From Anastrepha obliqua (Eukaryota > Arthropoda > Insecta > Diptera > Tephritidae): a stretch of 64,000 bases of DNA. The DNA is taken from NCBI RefSeq assembly GCF_027943255.1, contig NC_072895.1, forward strand, positions 75,580,001 through 75,644,000, given 5' to 3'. Position 1 is the first letter of the stretch. Each line of letters opens with the position of its first letter. This document shows, one piece after another, positions 34,027 to 44,329 of this stretch. The translations under genes were made by a program, and so were the position numbers. A model generated the notes under the pieces. That model was not told where the DNA came from, did not search any database, and worked only from the letters and a program-made list of their open reading frames with translations.

Positions 34027-34468
34027 ATTATATTAAAATTAAAAATTCTTACATTAAAAATGTTAATGCTTTTAAAGAAACTTAGGCCTTTTATTTTTGC
34101 GTTTGTAAGCATTTGTGTCAGTATTGCGACAAATAGACCAACAGTATTCGCCAAGCATATGCGTAATATCTTGTCCTTTAAAGCGCTTTTCAATAGCCGC
34201 AATGTCCTGATGGAACCTTTCGCCATGTTCATCGCTACAAGCTCCTAAATCACCAGGCAAACAATCTAAATGATTGTGAAGGATGGATCTTTAGCGACAT
34301 TAATATGCCCATTTCGCCACCACAAGTATACCACAAGTAAGGAACATAAGCAGTCTTGAATATTTTCTGAAACGAATTAACCACTGTTTTCGTAATATTT
34401 TTAAAATTTTTACTTGGTGCGAATAAGCCACAAACGTAACAAAAGTTATTTCGAGTCGGGTACTGCAT
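34027..34468 (-). pseudogene. Fragmented protein of an arthropod repetitive family (CYVCG... / SDEHGERFHQDI)
   Basis: The minus strand starts MQYPTRNNFCYVCGLFAPSK with a CxxC pair and continues KTAYVPYLWYTCG, the usual N-terminal zinc-binding segment. It then jumps to MSLKIH at the C-terminal end of the family. After a one-base slip comes LHNHLDCLPGDLGACSDEHG, then ERFHQDIAAIEKRFKG and MLGEYCWSICR. I know this pair of segments from uncharacterised multi-copy proteins in many arthropod genomes; the several hundred residues normally between them are missing here. The function is unknown to me. The enclosing inverted repeats suggest a DNA-transposon product. Confidence 0.65.
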
Positions 34469-34689
34469 TTTTCGTAAGATGAAATATACAGAAAGACGTT
34501 TTCGCCCAACAGAACTTCAAACAATTGTCAAAGTATACGTCTCCTAATAGCGCAACTGTCAGATGATCGGAACATCCGGAACTGTAACAAACACACAAAC
34601 GGCACACAGTGTGTTGTATGAAACAATAAATTAAAGGTTAATCAGTTGTTTAAAAATTTGGAGTCCCTTCAAGTTATGCCGAAAATGTA

Positions 34690-34800
34690 GAAAAAATTTT
34701 TTTTGTAGAAAAAAAATTCAAGAAAATCTGAGAACTGATAAAACTTTTTTTAGAAAAAAAAATTCAAGAAAATCTGAGAATTGATAAAATTTTTTTTTTA
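34690..34800. repeat. Short tandem duplication
   Basis: 'attcaagaaaatctgagaa' followed by ttgataaaa/ctgataaaac occurs twice about 50 bp apart, separated by A/T tracts. Confidence 0.75.
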
Positions 34801-35280
34801 ATTTTACATAATAGAAACATTTCACGAGTCTGCCTGCAGAAATTCAGCGCGATTGGATCAGAGAAAAGGGTTAAAAATTGATCCAAAGTTTTTCACACAG
34901 GCGGACTACGAGCTCTATATTTTATACAAAAAAAAATAAATTCTGACGTGTACATGAATATCGCCGATACACTTGTATTTTTATTTTTTCTTCCCTTTCC
35001 GAAAAAGTATATTTGGTTCATAGGACAGAAAAAAAGTTCCTTTTTGTAACGCAGTGTTATCATTCAAGTGGTAGAAAAGTTAATTTTTCTTCCATAAAAG
35101 TGGTTTGCAACGCCTTCAGTTACGCAGCAGTATCAGTCTGCAGGGTCCATCTCTTTACAAGAGTTGATTAAGGTTAACATATGTCATCGACACTCGTCTA
35201 TGCGCCGGCCTGTTATTGTGACTCTCGATATTATTACAATTGACCTGTGTAGCTTCTATAATTTTCTAGTTTACCACGAG

Positions 35281-35561
35281 CGGCCGCCGTAGCCGAATGG
35301 GTTGGTGCGTGACTACCATGCGGAAATCTCCGTGAAGTACCAAAATGAAGAAACAATTTTTCTAATAGTGATCACCCATCGGCAGGCAATGGCAAGCCTC
35401 CGACTGTATTTCTGTCATGAAAAAGCTCCTCATAAAAAATGGTCGGAGTCGGCTTGAAACTCTAGGTCCCCTCATTTGTGGAATAACATCAAGACGCACA
35501 CCACAAATAGGAGGAGCAGCTCGGCCAAACGCCCAAAAAGAGGGTAGTAAGCGCCAATTAT
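35281..35561 (+). repeat. tRNA-derived SINE, near full length
   Basis: The head 'ccgtagccgaatgggttg' with gtgcgtgactacc has the pol III A-box form. The B-box (GGTTCGAATCTC in better copies) is mostly lost here by a deletion at 'catgcggaaatctccgtg'. The body runs 'aaccaaaatgaagaa'-like sequence, 'ggcaggcaatggcaagcc', 'catcaagacgcacaccacaa' and 'gctcggccaaacgcc', ending 'gcgccaattat'. Other copies lie at 35964, 49549 and 58618. Confidence 0.9.
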
Positions 35562-35963
35562 CTAAATATAATACATATATTTTAGTTAAATCTAAATTGC
35601 TTACTTTTCTTTTTTGCTGCCGTGCACTAAATTTTAAAACGCCACAATTATTTCTCATTTATCACGACTACTTAAGAAGTATATAATTTCCCGCACTCAA
35701 CTTCAATTAACTTCTTTAATTTCATACAGAAAATGTGCACAATTATGTGTTTAACAACCTACGCATATCAAAGGCGTTCATATATAACAAAACACACGCA
35801 AGAAATTAATAACACACATAGTAAAGCAAACGAGAGTTTAACAAATTATCAAAATAAAAACAGCATTAATTTGTAACTATGTGGATGATGAAAAGTAATA
35901 GCCAACAACAATATCAACAGTAAATTACAAATATATGTATACACATATATACATACATAAATA
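35562..35963. other. Unassigned AT-rich sequence between two SINEs
   Basis: No recognisable gene; ACACAC and ATATATGTAT runs. Confidence 0.4.
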
Positions 35964-36121
35964 TAATTGGCGCGTACACCCCTTTTGCGTGTTGCACTCG
36001 GAGGTTTGCTATTAGAAAAAACTTTTTCTTACTTTTGGTGTTTCACCGAGATTCGAACCTACGCTCTCTCTGTGAACTCCGAATGGTAGTCACGCACCAA
36101 CCCATTCGGCAATGGCGGCCA
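35964..36121 (-). repeat. tRNA-derived SINE, internal deletion
   Basis: The complement starts 'gtggccgccattgccgaa' with the A-box, has an intact B-box 'ggttcgaatctcggtg', reads to 'ctaatagcaaacctccgag' and then jumps to the 3' tail 'ggggtgtacgcgccaatta'. About 140 bp of the body is missing. Confidence 0.9.
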
Positions 36122-37119
36122 CTAACAGTAAATTGCTCATGACAAATATTCACACATTAACATTTTCACTCATTGAATAGTTTAGTATATGTATTTACTT
36201 ACTTATATACAAGGCAGTAAAGAGAAGAGGCAGTAAAAAGAATAGTAAATGGCATACACAAAATTTTTGCTACATCTGTACGAGTGTACATACTTTATGT
36301 ACAACAATTTGCAGTTCGTATGTTGCAAACCCAAATAAAATTGCTGCTAGGCAACAAAAAATTTACGGTCACAGCGTAAAAACTGGTAAATGACGCTCGT
36401 TGGTTGCATGCCGCTGGTTACCCCAAATGTTCCACGAATGTATCGGTATGCACATACACATACATATGTATGTAACCACATAGCAATTACGCGTCATTGC
36501 CGTTGCGTTGCATTATCACTGTATGTTACTGGCAACATGATTAAGTAAAATTTTGTATAACTAATTAAATGTCACTTTTGTTTATGCATAAAAAGTAAAC
36601 AAAGAGCCAAAAATATTTAGTGGGAGCTCAGCGTAAATTGTGATGCGCAATACATAAAAGCTTAAACCCTGGAAATCAACTTGACTTGTGGTAACAACGA
36701 AATGAGATTTTCAGTTGAGTGTACGCATATCGTTTGGTATAGCATATTTTGTTCTGCACTACACCACTAGACTTGTGGCTAAAATATGGCCTTTACAACG
36801 ATACTTCAATGACACATTTAACCAGTAAATACAATTTTTTTATTGGGCTTTGTTATTATAATTTCCGACGTATGCAATTTTACCCAGCTATGGTGTGACG
36901 ATAATAAGATGTAAGCGCCACTAAGCAGTTCTGAGAAAGAGGTTGTGTGCTTATGCAGGCAATAAAGTGTAAATTAATTTAAGAAATTGCAAAAAAATTG
37001 TACAAGACCATGGCGCGGAGCTACTAGCATTTCCAAACAGCATTGGAATGGACGTGTGTCTAAGTATTTCGGGTAAACACATACCGCTCGGGCGCACTTT
37101 GACCAATATGGAAGATAGT
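36122..37119. other. Unassigned
   Basis: No gene recognised. The minus-strand frame at 36974-37189 has no domain and overlaps the LINE junction. Confidence 0.4.
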
Positions 37120-37132
37120 AAATGATTCTCAT

Positions 37133-38254
37133 GGCCATTCGGCCATACTGAACAGGAACACTGTTATCTCTTCCGAAATAGACTATCATGTAAGTCTTCC
37201 ATCACCACCCTTGCAATTCTCCTGTTCACTCCCAACTAGGGAAGAATGGAAGACAAATCTTACCGAAATCGATGGCCCTCTGATTATATATACAGATGGT
37301 TCAAAACAAGACGGCAAAGTGGGATTTGGAATCTTTTCCAATTCCCCTTACATCAATCTATCATTTAGATTACCCGACTACTGTAGCGTATTCCAAGCGG
37401 AAGTATGCGCTATCTGGTATGCTGCGAAAACTCTCTTAGAAAATAGAATATCACTAGAGGATATCCGCTTTTTCACAGACAGTCAAGCGGCCGTTCGAGC
37501 ACTTAGCTCCTCTTATACCCACTCAGATGTGGTTCGATCCTGTCTCTTATCTCTTAACGAGATAAATGTTCAGAATTCTGTCCAAGTTGTCTGGATACCG
37601 GGTCACAGTGGATTCGAAGGTAACTGCAAAGCTGATGAGCTCGCACGAGCTGGAGCTGCGCAATCAAATGTTAGTAACTTACCCACAATCCACATTCCGC
37701 TCTCAACATGTAAAATGCTCATCGATGGAGAATTTCACAGCATTGCTGATCGGAGGTGGCGTGTGGAAACTACTTGCGTTACGACCAGACAAATCTGGCC
37801 ATCCTACAATCTGAAACAGACAAAAACCCTTATAAGTCTTTCGAAACACGAACTAAGGCATATAACATCTCTTATCACCGGCCACTGCCTTTTGGGCACT
37901 CACGCACGTCGGCTCGGGGTTCCTCAAAACGACCTGTGCAGATACTGCGAGGACGAAGATGAGGAAGTATCGAGCAGACATTTGCTGTGCAGTTGTCCGG
38001 GTCTAGCCAGAAGTCGACTCGCTCTTCTTGCCTCTCCAACAATTGACAATCTTTCAGCACTCTCGGACCTGAAAATCGAATCTCTCATCAAATTTTCGAA
38101 ACGAATTAATATCTTTGACCAAAATCTACAATAAAAATCTCGGTTAGGTGGGGAAATCATTTAAAATAATGAGCTCTAGGGCAACACAACGGACCCAACT
38201 TGCGGTCTATGTGGCACTCCGATGCGGGGTCACCCTTAAACCAACCAACCAACC
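37133..38254 (+). mobile_element. 5'-truncated LINE with 13-bp target-site duplication
   Basis: 'aaatgattctcat' occurs exactly at 37120-37132 and 38255-38267. Between them lies a LINE 3' portion whose tail is an (AACC)n run (38240-38254). Exact duplication and an unbroken reading frame suggest a young insertion by target-primed reverse transcription. Confidence 0.92.
37211..38134 (+). CDS. LINE ORF2 C-terminus: RNase H domain plus Cys/His motif, 307 aa, open
   Basis: RNase H is complete, with its acidic residues: IYTDGSKQDGKVGFGIF (about residue 28), FQAEVCAIWYA (about 62), FFTDSQAAVRA (about 87), and VVWIPGHSGFEGNCKADELA (about 127-146). After a tether region comes the C-terminal CRYCEDEDEEVSSRHLLCSC Cys/His motif near residue 250. 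The first Met is internal to the original ORF2; the reverse transcriptase and endonuclease were lost by 5' truncation. The sequence resembles the RNase H at 54820-55040 (GNCKADELAR). It belongs to the RNase H-bearing I-like group. No stop or frameshift, unlike most neighbours. Confidence 0.93.
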   Translation: MQFSCSLPTREEWKTNLTEIDGPLIIYTDGSKQDGKVGFGIFSNSPYINLSFRLPDYCSVFQAEVCAIWYAAKTLLENRISLEDIRFFTDSQAAVRALSSSYTHSDVVRSCLLSLNEINVQNSVQVVWIPGHSGFEGNCKADELARAGAAQSNVSNLPTIHIPLSTCKMLIDGEFHSIADRRWRVETTCVTTRQIWPSYNLKQTKTLISLSKHELRHITSLITGHCLLGTHARRLGVPQNDLCRYCEDEDEEVSSRHLLCSCPGLARSRLALLASPTIDNLSALSDLKIESLIKFSKRINIFDQNLQ

Positions 38255-39019
38255 AAATGATTCTCATATCTTGGAGAAATGTATAATCCTTAACCCATTT
38301 TCGGCAGCTGGTCGATTTTTCGACCACCAACTTCGGACTCCAATATCTCAGAAACTAAATGAAAATTTATTGATCAGTTTTCACAAGTTTTAAATTTGGA
38401 ATTTAGTTAATTTCCAGAGTATAATTTAAAAAAAAAAAGGTTCAGGGCAGATTTTTGTAAAAAACTGAAATTATCACTATTTTTACGTGTTTTTTGTGCA
38501 AATGAAAAAATAATGAAAAACAAAAAAACAAATAATTGTTACTAATTTATTGTGAAGAGAAAAGATGAAATTAAGAGAATCAAAAAAGCAACATATCGAT
38601 ATTGCAATAATTTTTACTGTTTCATGGACGTAAACTTTAGTGGTCGAGAAATCGACCGCTGGCCAGGAACTGTCATGTAGGATAGAACAAAATCTAGCAA
38701 TATTTTTTTCTTATTGAAAGAGATGGAAGCGATTATCTTTGTGGTATAGGAAAGGTACTACCCCTGCAGGGAAAATCACTACTAGTGACCCAAAATTCTA
38801 GTTCAGCACTATTACCTTACCTCCAAAATCGAACCTGTCCTATATTGGATGGTACGGGACTATTAGAAAATACCTACAAATCGAACTAGTTCTCATTCGT
38901 CTAATATCGAACTAGGGCGGAACTATTCTAAAAGGGATGCAGCGGTGGAATGTTAACATTCCGCTAAGATTTTTAGTTCTAGAGTTTTTCGCTTGAGTAA
39001 ATCGGATTTTGCCCGTCCC

Positions 39020-40342
39020 ATATGGCGAAAACCCAGAGATTTTCAATACACAAGGACTTTATTGCGGAAGCAATCAAATTGGAAGAAATGTTTTCTGAAA
39101 TTGGTAAGCAATCAATCCTTTTTGTATACGTATATATAATTGCACTATTTTGTAGGCTCAAAATCCCCCTATGATCTCTTTACATTGTTTTTTGGTCACA
39201 AATATTACCACTTTCACAAATGAGTATGCAAACCTACACAATGCTCCAATAAACATCACGCCAATCGAAATAGGTAGGTTTATTGGAATATTGTACCTAT
39301 CGGGGTACCATACTTTGCCACACATTGACCACTACTGGTCTGTTCGACCGGACATGGGAGTTCCAATTGTGAAGCAGGCTATGAGTCGTAATTGGTTTAA
39401 AAAAATTAAGCAGTTTTTCCATCTCGCTGACAACACGAATTTAAACGCAGCAGACCGTTTTGCGAAAGTTCGTCCTATTACTGACGCTCTCAACAAAAAG
39501 TTTATGCAATTTGGAGTCTTTAGCCATAATCTCTCTATAGACGAACAGATGATTCCATACTTTGGACGCCACTCCTGCAAAATGTTTATCAAGGGAAAGC
39601 CAATCCGGTTTGGGTTTAAAATATGGTGCTTGTGCTCTGAAAGTGGGTACTTATTTTCTAGTTCATTGTACGGGGAGCAGCAACCCCTCACGATAAAACT
39701 ATTGGTCTAGGCGCACCAACAGTCTTAGACTTGCTTGCCAACGTATCTGACCCTGAGTGCCACATCATTTTCTTTGATAATTTTTTTCTCTTAATACCAT
39801 CTAATGTGCCCTCTGAACGAACGTCGATTTTTTGCAACTGGTACTATACGCGAAAATAGAATGGGCGATTCTCCTTTGAGAAATCTAAAAAAAGAAATAC
39901 GAGGAACATTTGACCAACTACTTGATCACCAGCAAGCAATATTTACTGTTCGGTGGAATGATAATGCTGTAGTCAATGTTATAACTAATAACTCCACAGT
40001 CAATCCAATTATTAGCACTAAAAGATATTGTCGGAAGAAAAAACAAACTATCACTATCCCGCAGCCAAAAGCTATTCAAGAGTATAATCAAATTATAGAA
40101 TAAAGTCACAACAGAATTACTGAATTACGACAAGGACGAGGACGAGTATGAAAACGAACATGGAGATGAAGGTCCATCGAACCTTCCTGGGATCAATGAA
40201 AGGGTACACGCCGTCATGAGAAGCATTGAAAACAAATTTTGGCGGTGTAAATTTTGCAAGAAATATACTATTTTTACTTGCAAAAAATGCAATATTCCTT
40301 TACATACTCAATGTTTTGATGATTATCATAAAAATTTGTAAG
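39020..40342 (+). pseudogene. piggyBac transposase, broken, with a short intron
   Basis: N-terminal piece RFSIHKDFIAEAIKLEEMFS at about 39037, then SPYDLFTLFF after the intron. The DDE region: ITPIEIGRFIGILYLSGYH, DHYWSVRPDMG, NLNAADRFAKVRPITDALN and LSIDEQMIPYFGRHSCKMFI (second-Asp region) with KGKPIRFGFKIWCLC. Then, frameshifted, TPHDKTIGLGAPTVLDLLAN and HIIFFDNFF (third Asp). The next block is LNERRFFATGTIRENRMGDS. The C-terminus has the cysteine-rich finger RCKFCKKYTIFTCKKCNIPL and HTQCFDDYHKNL used for end binding. Frameshifts near 39190, 39680 and 39810, and a stop near 40102. Confidence 0.9.
39104..39155 (+). other. Probable 52-bp intron in the piggyBac transposase
   Basis: GTAAGC at 39104 and TTTTGTAG ending at 39155 bound an AT-rich stretch. 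The coding sense changes from ...EEMFSEIG to SKSPYDLFTLFF across it, which fits the start of the piggyBac catalytic region. Length and splice sites suit a fly short intron. Confidence 0.6.
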
Positions 40343-40632
40343 CTGACTTTTCTATCAATAAAACAACAAAAAAATATTTGTATTTGAAATAAAATGAAAT
40401 AAATTGACTTCGTGTGCTAATTTTTTTTCATAAATGTTGCATTTTTTTTTGTTAATAATATATATTTGACGGTTTTTGGCCAGTGGTCGATTTTTCGACC
40501 AGTCCATATCTAAAACACCGATGGTCAGAATTTTTTTTTTTTTAATTTTTCTTGATTTAGGACCATAATCACTTACTAAAAAGGAAATGGAAAAATTATG
40601 TCGAATTCTTGTAGCGGCCGAAGATGGGTTAA

Positions 40633-41185
40633 TGGGGTACCCAACATTTGCAAAACTTATAAATCGCAAATATATATCAAAACGGTATTCTCCGCTCGAT
40701 CTCGATTCTTTAAAAAATGTATAGTGATTATTATGTATTGAAATCTAACAACATTCTTCAGAGACTCTCTAACATTAGAAATTAGAAATTCTTAAGTGGA
40801 CATTTGACCTGGCTTTCTGCAGAGAGATTTTTGAGAAATTTGACCGAGAAATTTTTATTTAACATAATCCATTTTTATGTATAATGCGATGCACGAATTA
40901 TTTAGGAATCTTTATTTAGAGTTTACAAAACACGATATTAATGTTGTCACAGAAAAAAGAAGAATCAAAATAATAAGTAATAACAGATGACACGGATAGT
41001 ATTGCATAACTTCAACAATGTAATATAAAACACAATTGGTATCAACTGTCTAGCCTTCTTGACTCTTCAAAATTTTTAAAATATAGGAATTGTTATCTAA
41101 GAGCCTCCAACATAAAAGCTCACTTTATTATGCCAAAAGGAAGTTAAATTAGGTGATGATACGAGTACAGACGTGACCAGAGGAC
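40633..41185. other. Unassigned AT-rich sequence
   Basis: No recognisable feature. Confidence 0.4.
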
Positions 41186-41860
41186 CACGGATTAAAACTG
41201 GCCGCAGAGAAAACAGAGCTTATCCTCAAAACCAACAGAAGTGTCCCATTAGAGGTAGATATGCAAGTTCTCAATGCGACTTTATGGACTTTATGGCAAC
41301 TCGACTCAAGATTAAATTACTGGGCGCACATACATCATTCTGACACAGGAGTAGAAAAAATAAGCGAAATGCTAAGAAAGCGCTTGGCCCATCTTGGAGG
41401 TCCGACTCAGAGAAAGCGAAGCTTTTAATGGACACGACGAGCTCGATTCTTTTATACAGATGCGAAATATGAGCAGATTCACTAAGGATGATATGCCGGC
41501 GAAAAACTTTGCAATCTGTGCAACGCATCTGCGCTCTTCATGCAGAACAGTATCAGAAGCAGCTGTTTTAGTTGTCAGCGGAACCATCCCTATAGTCTTT
41601 TAGCACGAGAGGGCAAATGGAGATGGCAGACAAAAATCTTTCCCATGACAGTCGGTTCTAGGACTCTCACTTCAGCAGTCCATTTCCGCTGCTACAACAA
41701 CATCAACATGGCAGAAAAAATCTCAGGAATTCCAAGACCATGCTTCTCCGATGGAAATGTGAAGCACGGTGATGTCAGCCCACACTATTTTTATCCGGGC
41801 ACGAGTTATATTGCGAGCTTTCGTGGCGAATGGGAAAGGGCAACCTAACAAAGTGCATTT
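41186..41860 (+). pseudogene. R1-like LINE ORF2 fragment (RT thumb region)
   Basis: LAAEKTELILKTNRSVPLEV near 41202, EKISEMLRKRLAHLGGPTQR near 41350, and YRTVSEAAVLVVSGTIPI-type sequence near 41540-41595 (seen as CRTVSEAAVLVVSGTIPIVF). These follow the order 'L..EKTE...', 'S..L.RMLPNIGGP', 'AYRTVSE.A..V.AG..P' in R1-clade elements. The RT catalytic domain is missing and there are several stops. The 3' part (to about 41830) may be the diverged Cys/His tail. Confidence 0.65.
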
Positions 41861-41990
41861 ATGGAGATACTGAATACATATTGAAAAGTTAACAAATAGG
41901 AACTTCAAAATTTGTGGTTAGGCCTAAAGTAAACATTCGCTTGTTGTTAAATTTTACTCGCTTACTTAATGGTTGATAAAACGAAAACAG

Positions 41991-42751
41991 TTAAGGGGTT
42001 ATATATCTTGTGAGCCCGAAAAAAATGGACGATTGTAATCATTTTTTTTTTTAATTTGTTTTAGAACTTTTATTCAAATGAGGCATATATAATATCATAC
42101 TGAAGGGTAACTCTCGAAGAATACATTTTGGTGTTTTAATTTTAAAAAATGTTATTATTTATTGTTGATATCGCCCCTCCCCCGAAACGCCGTTTTTTAG
42201 AAGAGGCTTGCGGTGGTCACGGTAGCGCATGACCAGCTCAACTGAAATCAAAACAATTAAATGATTATTGTAGAAAAATTTAGGGAATCTGAAAGGTTTA
42301 TTTACCCAAAAAAAATTTTTTTCGATGTGAAAACCGCTTTGCACCAAAAAAAAAAACGATTTTTGAGGGGTTGAAAATTAAAAAACAAAAAAATAATTCC
42401 AGCGAACTATGCAAATATTTATAGAAAGTGAACCGTTCAGATTCAGGAGGTTGTAACTTCTAATAATTAAAACAAAAGTTTATGCAAATCGGTCAAATAG
42501 TTTTTGATAAATAATGATCACCGCGACAGTAATTTTCATTTCAAACACGACTTCGTGATAATCGCGTCTAAAGTTTTGCGTGTACTTCATTTATGGATAA
42601 GGTCGCGCGCTTCCATGGTCTGTAACTTTCGTTCTAGCGCTCCGATCTTTATGATTTTCTGAATTTATATTTTTAAGATGATGTACTTTTAGAATATGCC
42701 ATAAAAAATTTTTCGATTTTTTAATCCAACAGAAGGTATATAACCCCTTAA
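41991..42751. mobile_element. TTAA-flanked non-autonomous element 3 (753 bp)
   Basis: TTAA at 41991-41994 and 42748-42751. The inverted ends are 'ggggttatata' with tctt/cctt. The internal block 'atcgcgtctaaagttttgc' at 42561 lies about 186 bp from the right TTAA, as in elements 1 and 2, and 'caaatcggtcaaatagtttt' upstream parallels 'aagatcggttgagtagtttt' in element 2. No coding sequence. Confidence 0.9.
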
Positions 42752-43160
42752 AACCCACTATAAAGTGGTAAATAGTTTATCGGCTATGCTTGGCTTAGTA
42801 AAGCTCACTTTATCGCTTAGATGAGATCAGAACCTTCAGTATTTTGAAATGAATATTATGTTGTATCATTCTCGAAATAAATGATACCCAACCTTGGGTT
42901 GCAAGTTGGGAATGAAAATTTCATCCAAAAAATCAGTAGTATATAATATACAAAAATACGTAAGTGCCAGCACGGGTGAATCGTGAAAAAACGTGAAATA
43001 TTTGTGTGCCAATAAATTAAAATAAATCTTTACAAAAAACTATAAGGGAAGTATTACAAATACCGTCAGACTTTTAAAACTGTGTTTTTAATCTTCTAGG
43101 CATCTTATAACAAATTAGCATTGCTGAATACGGCGGACAATATTTTTGATACCGAATAAA
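42752..43160. other. Unassigned
   Basis: No recognisable feature. Confidence 0.4.
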
Positions 43161-43500
43161 ATTTAAGCAAAACTTGAGCCCGTAGAAAATAACTGCTTTC
43201 GTGTGATTACATATTTACACAATACATAGGTGTGTGTTTGGTTGCAGCGACACAATGTTGCCATTGATATTTTTGCATACACCCTTTTAGACACATCCGC
43301 GTTATCAGTTACAATTTTTCATTATTTAATAAATCAAAGCCAAAAAACCAACAAATGCAAATAGTTTTATTTATTTATTTATTATATAATACTAAAACTA
43401 ATACAAGAACGAGTACTAGCTGCCAGGGTGCAAATAATTAATTTTTCTATAATTAACATTATTTATTTAATTTTTAAGTTATTTTAATAAAAATTAAAAT
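43161..43500 (+). repeat. Unnamed dispersed repeat B, copy 1
   Basis: Matches 57062-57366: 'aagcaaaactt' and 'ccgtagaaaa', 'cgacacaatgttgccat', 'atttttgcatacac', 'tatcagttacaatttttcat', 'aaatgcaaatagtt', 'ctataattaacatta', 'ttttaagttattttaata'. Copy 1 has an extra ATTT run and an inserted stretch near 43365-43440. No coding potential. The ends are undefined. Confidence 0.75.
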
Positions 43501-44329
43501 TTCTCAAAGTTTACTTTGTAAATGATTTCAAAATGTATTGTTTGGCAACACTGGGTGGTGAGAGAGCAATCAGCTGATACGTTTTTATGGAACAATCAAG
43601 AATTTCCCACGTACACGATCCACGATACCCACGTAATCGGTAACGTGATTTTTCATTTACATCGGGCTCTCATTAGTTTATTCTAAGTAATAAAGAAAGT
43701 TATACATGTGCATTGAACTTAAGTGAATTACGTTTGGCAAATTTTCATTCTCTAATTAGGCAATCATATAAGGCTAACTTTTAGAGATAATTTAAAATTT
43801 CTCTCTTGCAAAACCAACAAACCGAACTTAATCACTTTTTAACTTTCATTACAAATTTTATACTCAACTTGCGTGTATGCTCATGTAATGCACATGAGAT
43901 GATTTGATGTGCAGAAATGGCGCTGTGATATGCCAACACGGTGAGTGTCAAAGTGACAGTGACTGTCAGTGTGAGAGCGAGAGGGAGTGGGATTGAGGGT
44001 GCTCCTGCGACTGCAACTGTCACTACAACATATTTTTGATGGTTGTGCATCACTACAGCTGTCAATATCATTAAACTTCTCTTTCACTTCTCCGTATGGA
44101 GAAAAGAAAAGTTTTTTTTTTAGAAAAGTTTCAGAAGCACATAATTATTAAAAAACGGGAGACATAGGTTTAGTGTCATATTTTTGTTTGAATATTAATC
44201 TTAAATATCGAAAAATTGAAATGTAGGCATTTATATAGAATCAAAAATATTCCCTCCCTTTAGAGTCCAAACACGGCAAACTTATCCACTTTCACTTTGA
44301 AATGCCAGATTTTCGTTTAGCATAATCAA
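43501..44329. other. Unassigned
   Basis: No gene recognised; a GA/GT-rich low-complexity patch at 43940-44000. Confidence 0.4.

Larger units (their letters stand above)
33601..35085 (-). mobile_element. Unclassified inverted-repeat element with zinc-finger/SDEHGERFHQDI-type protein
   Basis: Arms 33640-33755 and 34917-35031 are inverted repeats of about 110 bp ('ttctgtcctatgaaacaaat', 'actttttcggaaagggga', 'acacgtgtattttcatgtac' against their complements), with weaker similarity extending outward to about 33601 and 35085 (a 'gcgttaca' block in each). The space between carries a minus-strand coding remnant. No target duplication is obvious. Confidence 0.65.
38290..40632 (+). mobile_element. 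piggyBac-type element, complete ends
   Basis: TTAA at 38290-38293 and 40629-40632. The ends are CCCATTTTCGGCAGC (left) and, complemented, CCCATCTTCGGCCGC (right). Subterminal palindromes 'tggtcgatttttcgacca' occur at 38309 and 40484, with a variant at 38641 (tggtcgagaaatcgacc). The length is 2.34 kb, typical of the family. The transposase is degenerate. Confidence 0.95.

Noticed and set aside
37211..38134. Host RNase H gene
   Set aside because: Target duplication, AACC tail and the LINE-type Cys/His end show it is a retrotransposon fragment.
38290..40632. piggyBac copy as the source of the TTAA elements
   Set aside because: Its ends (CCCATTTTCGGC) do not match any of the four TTAA elements; only the target site is shared.
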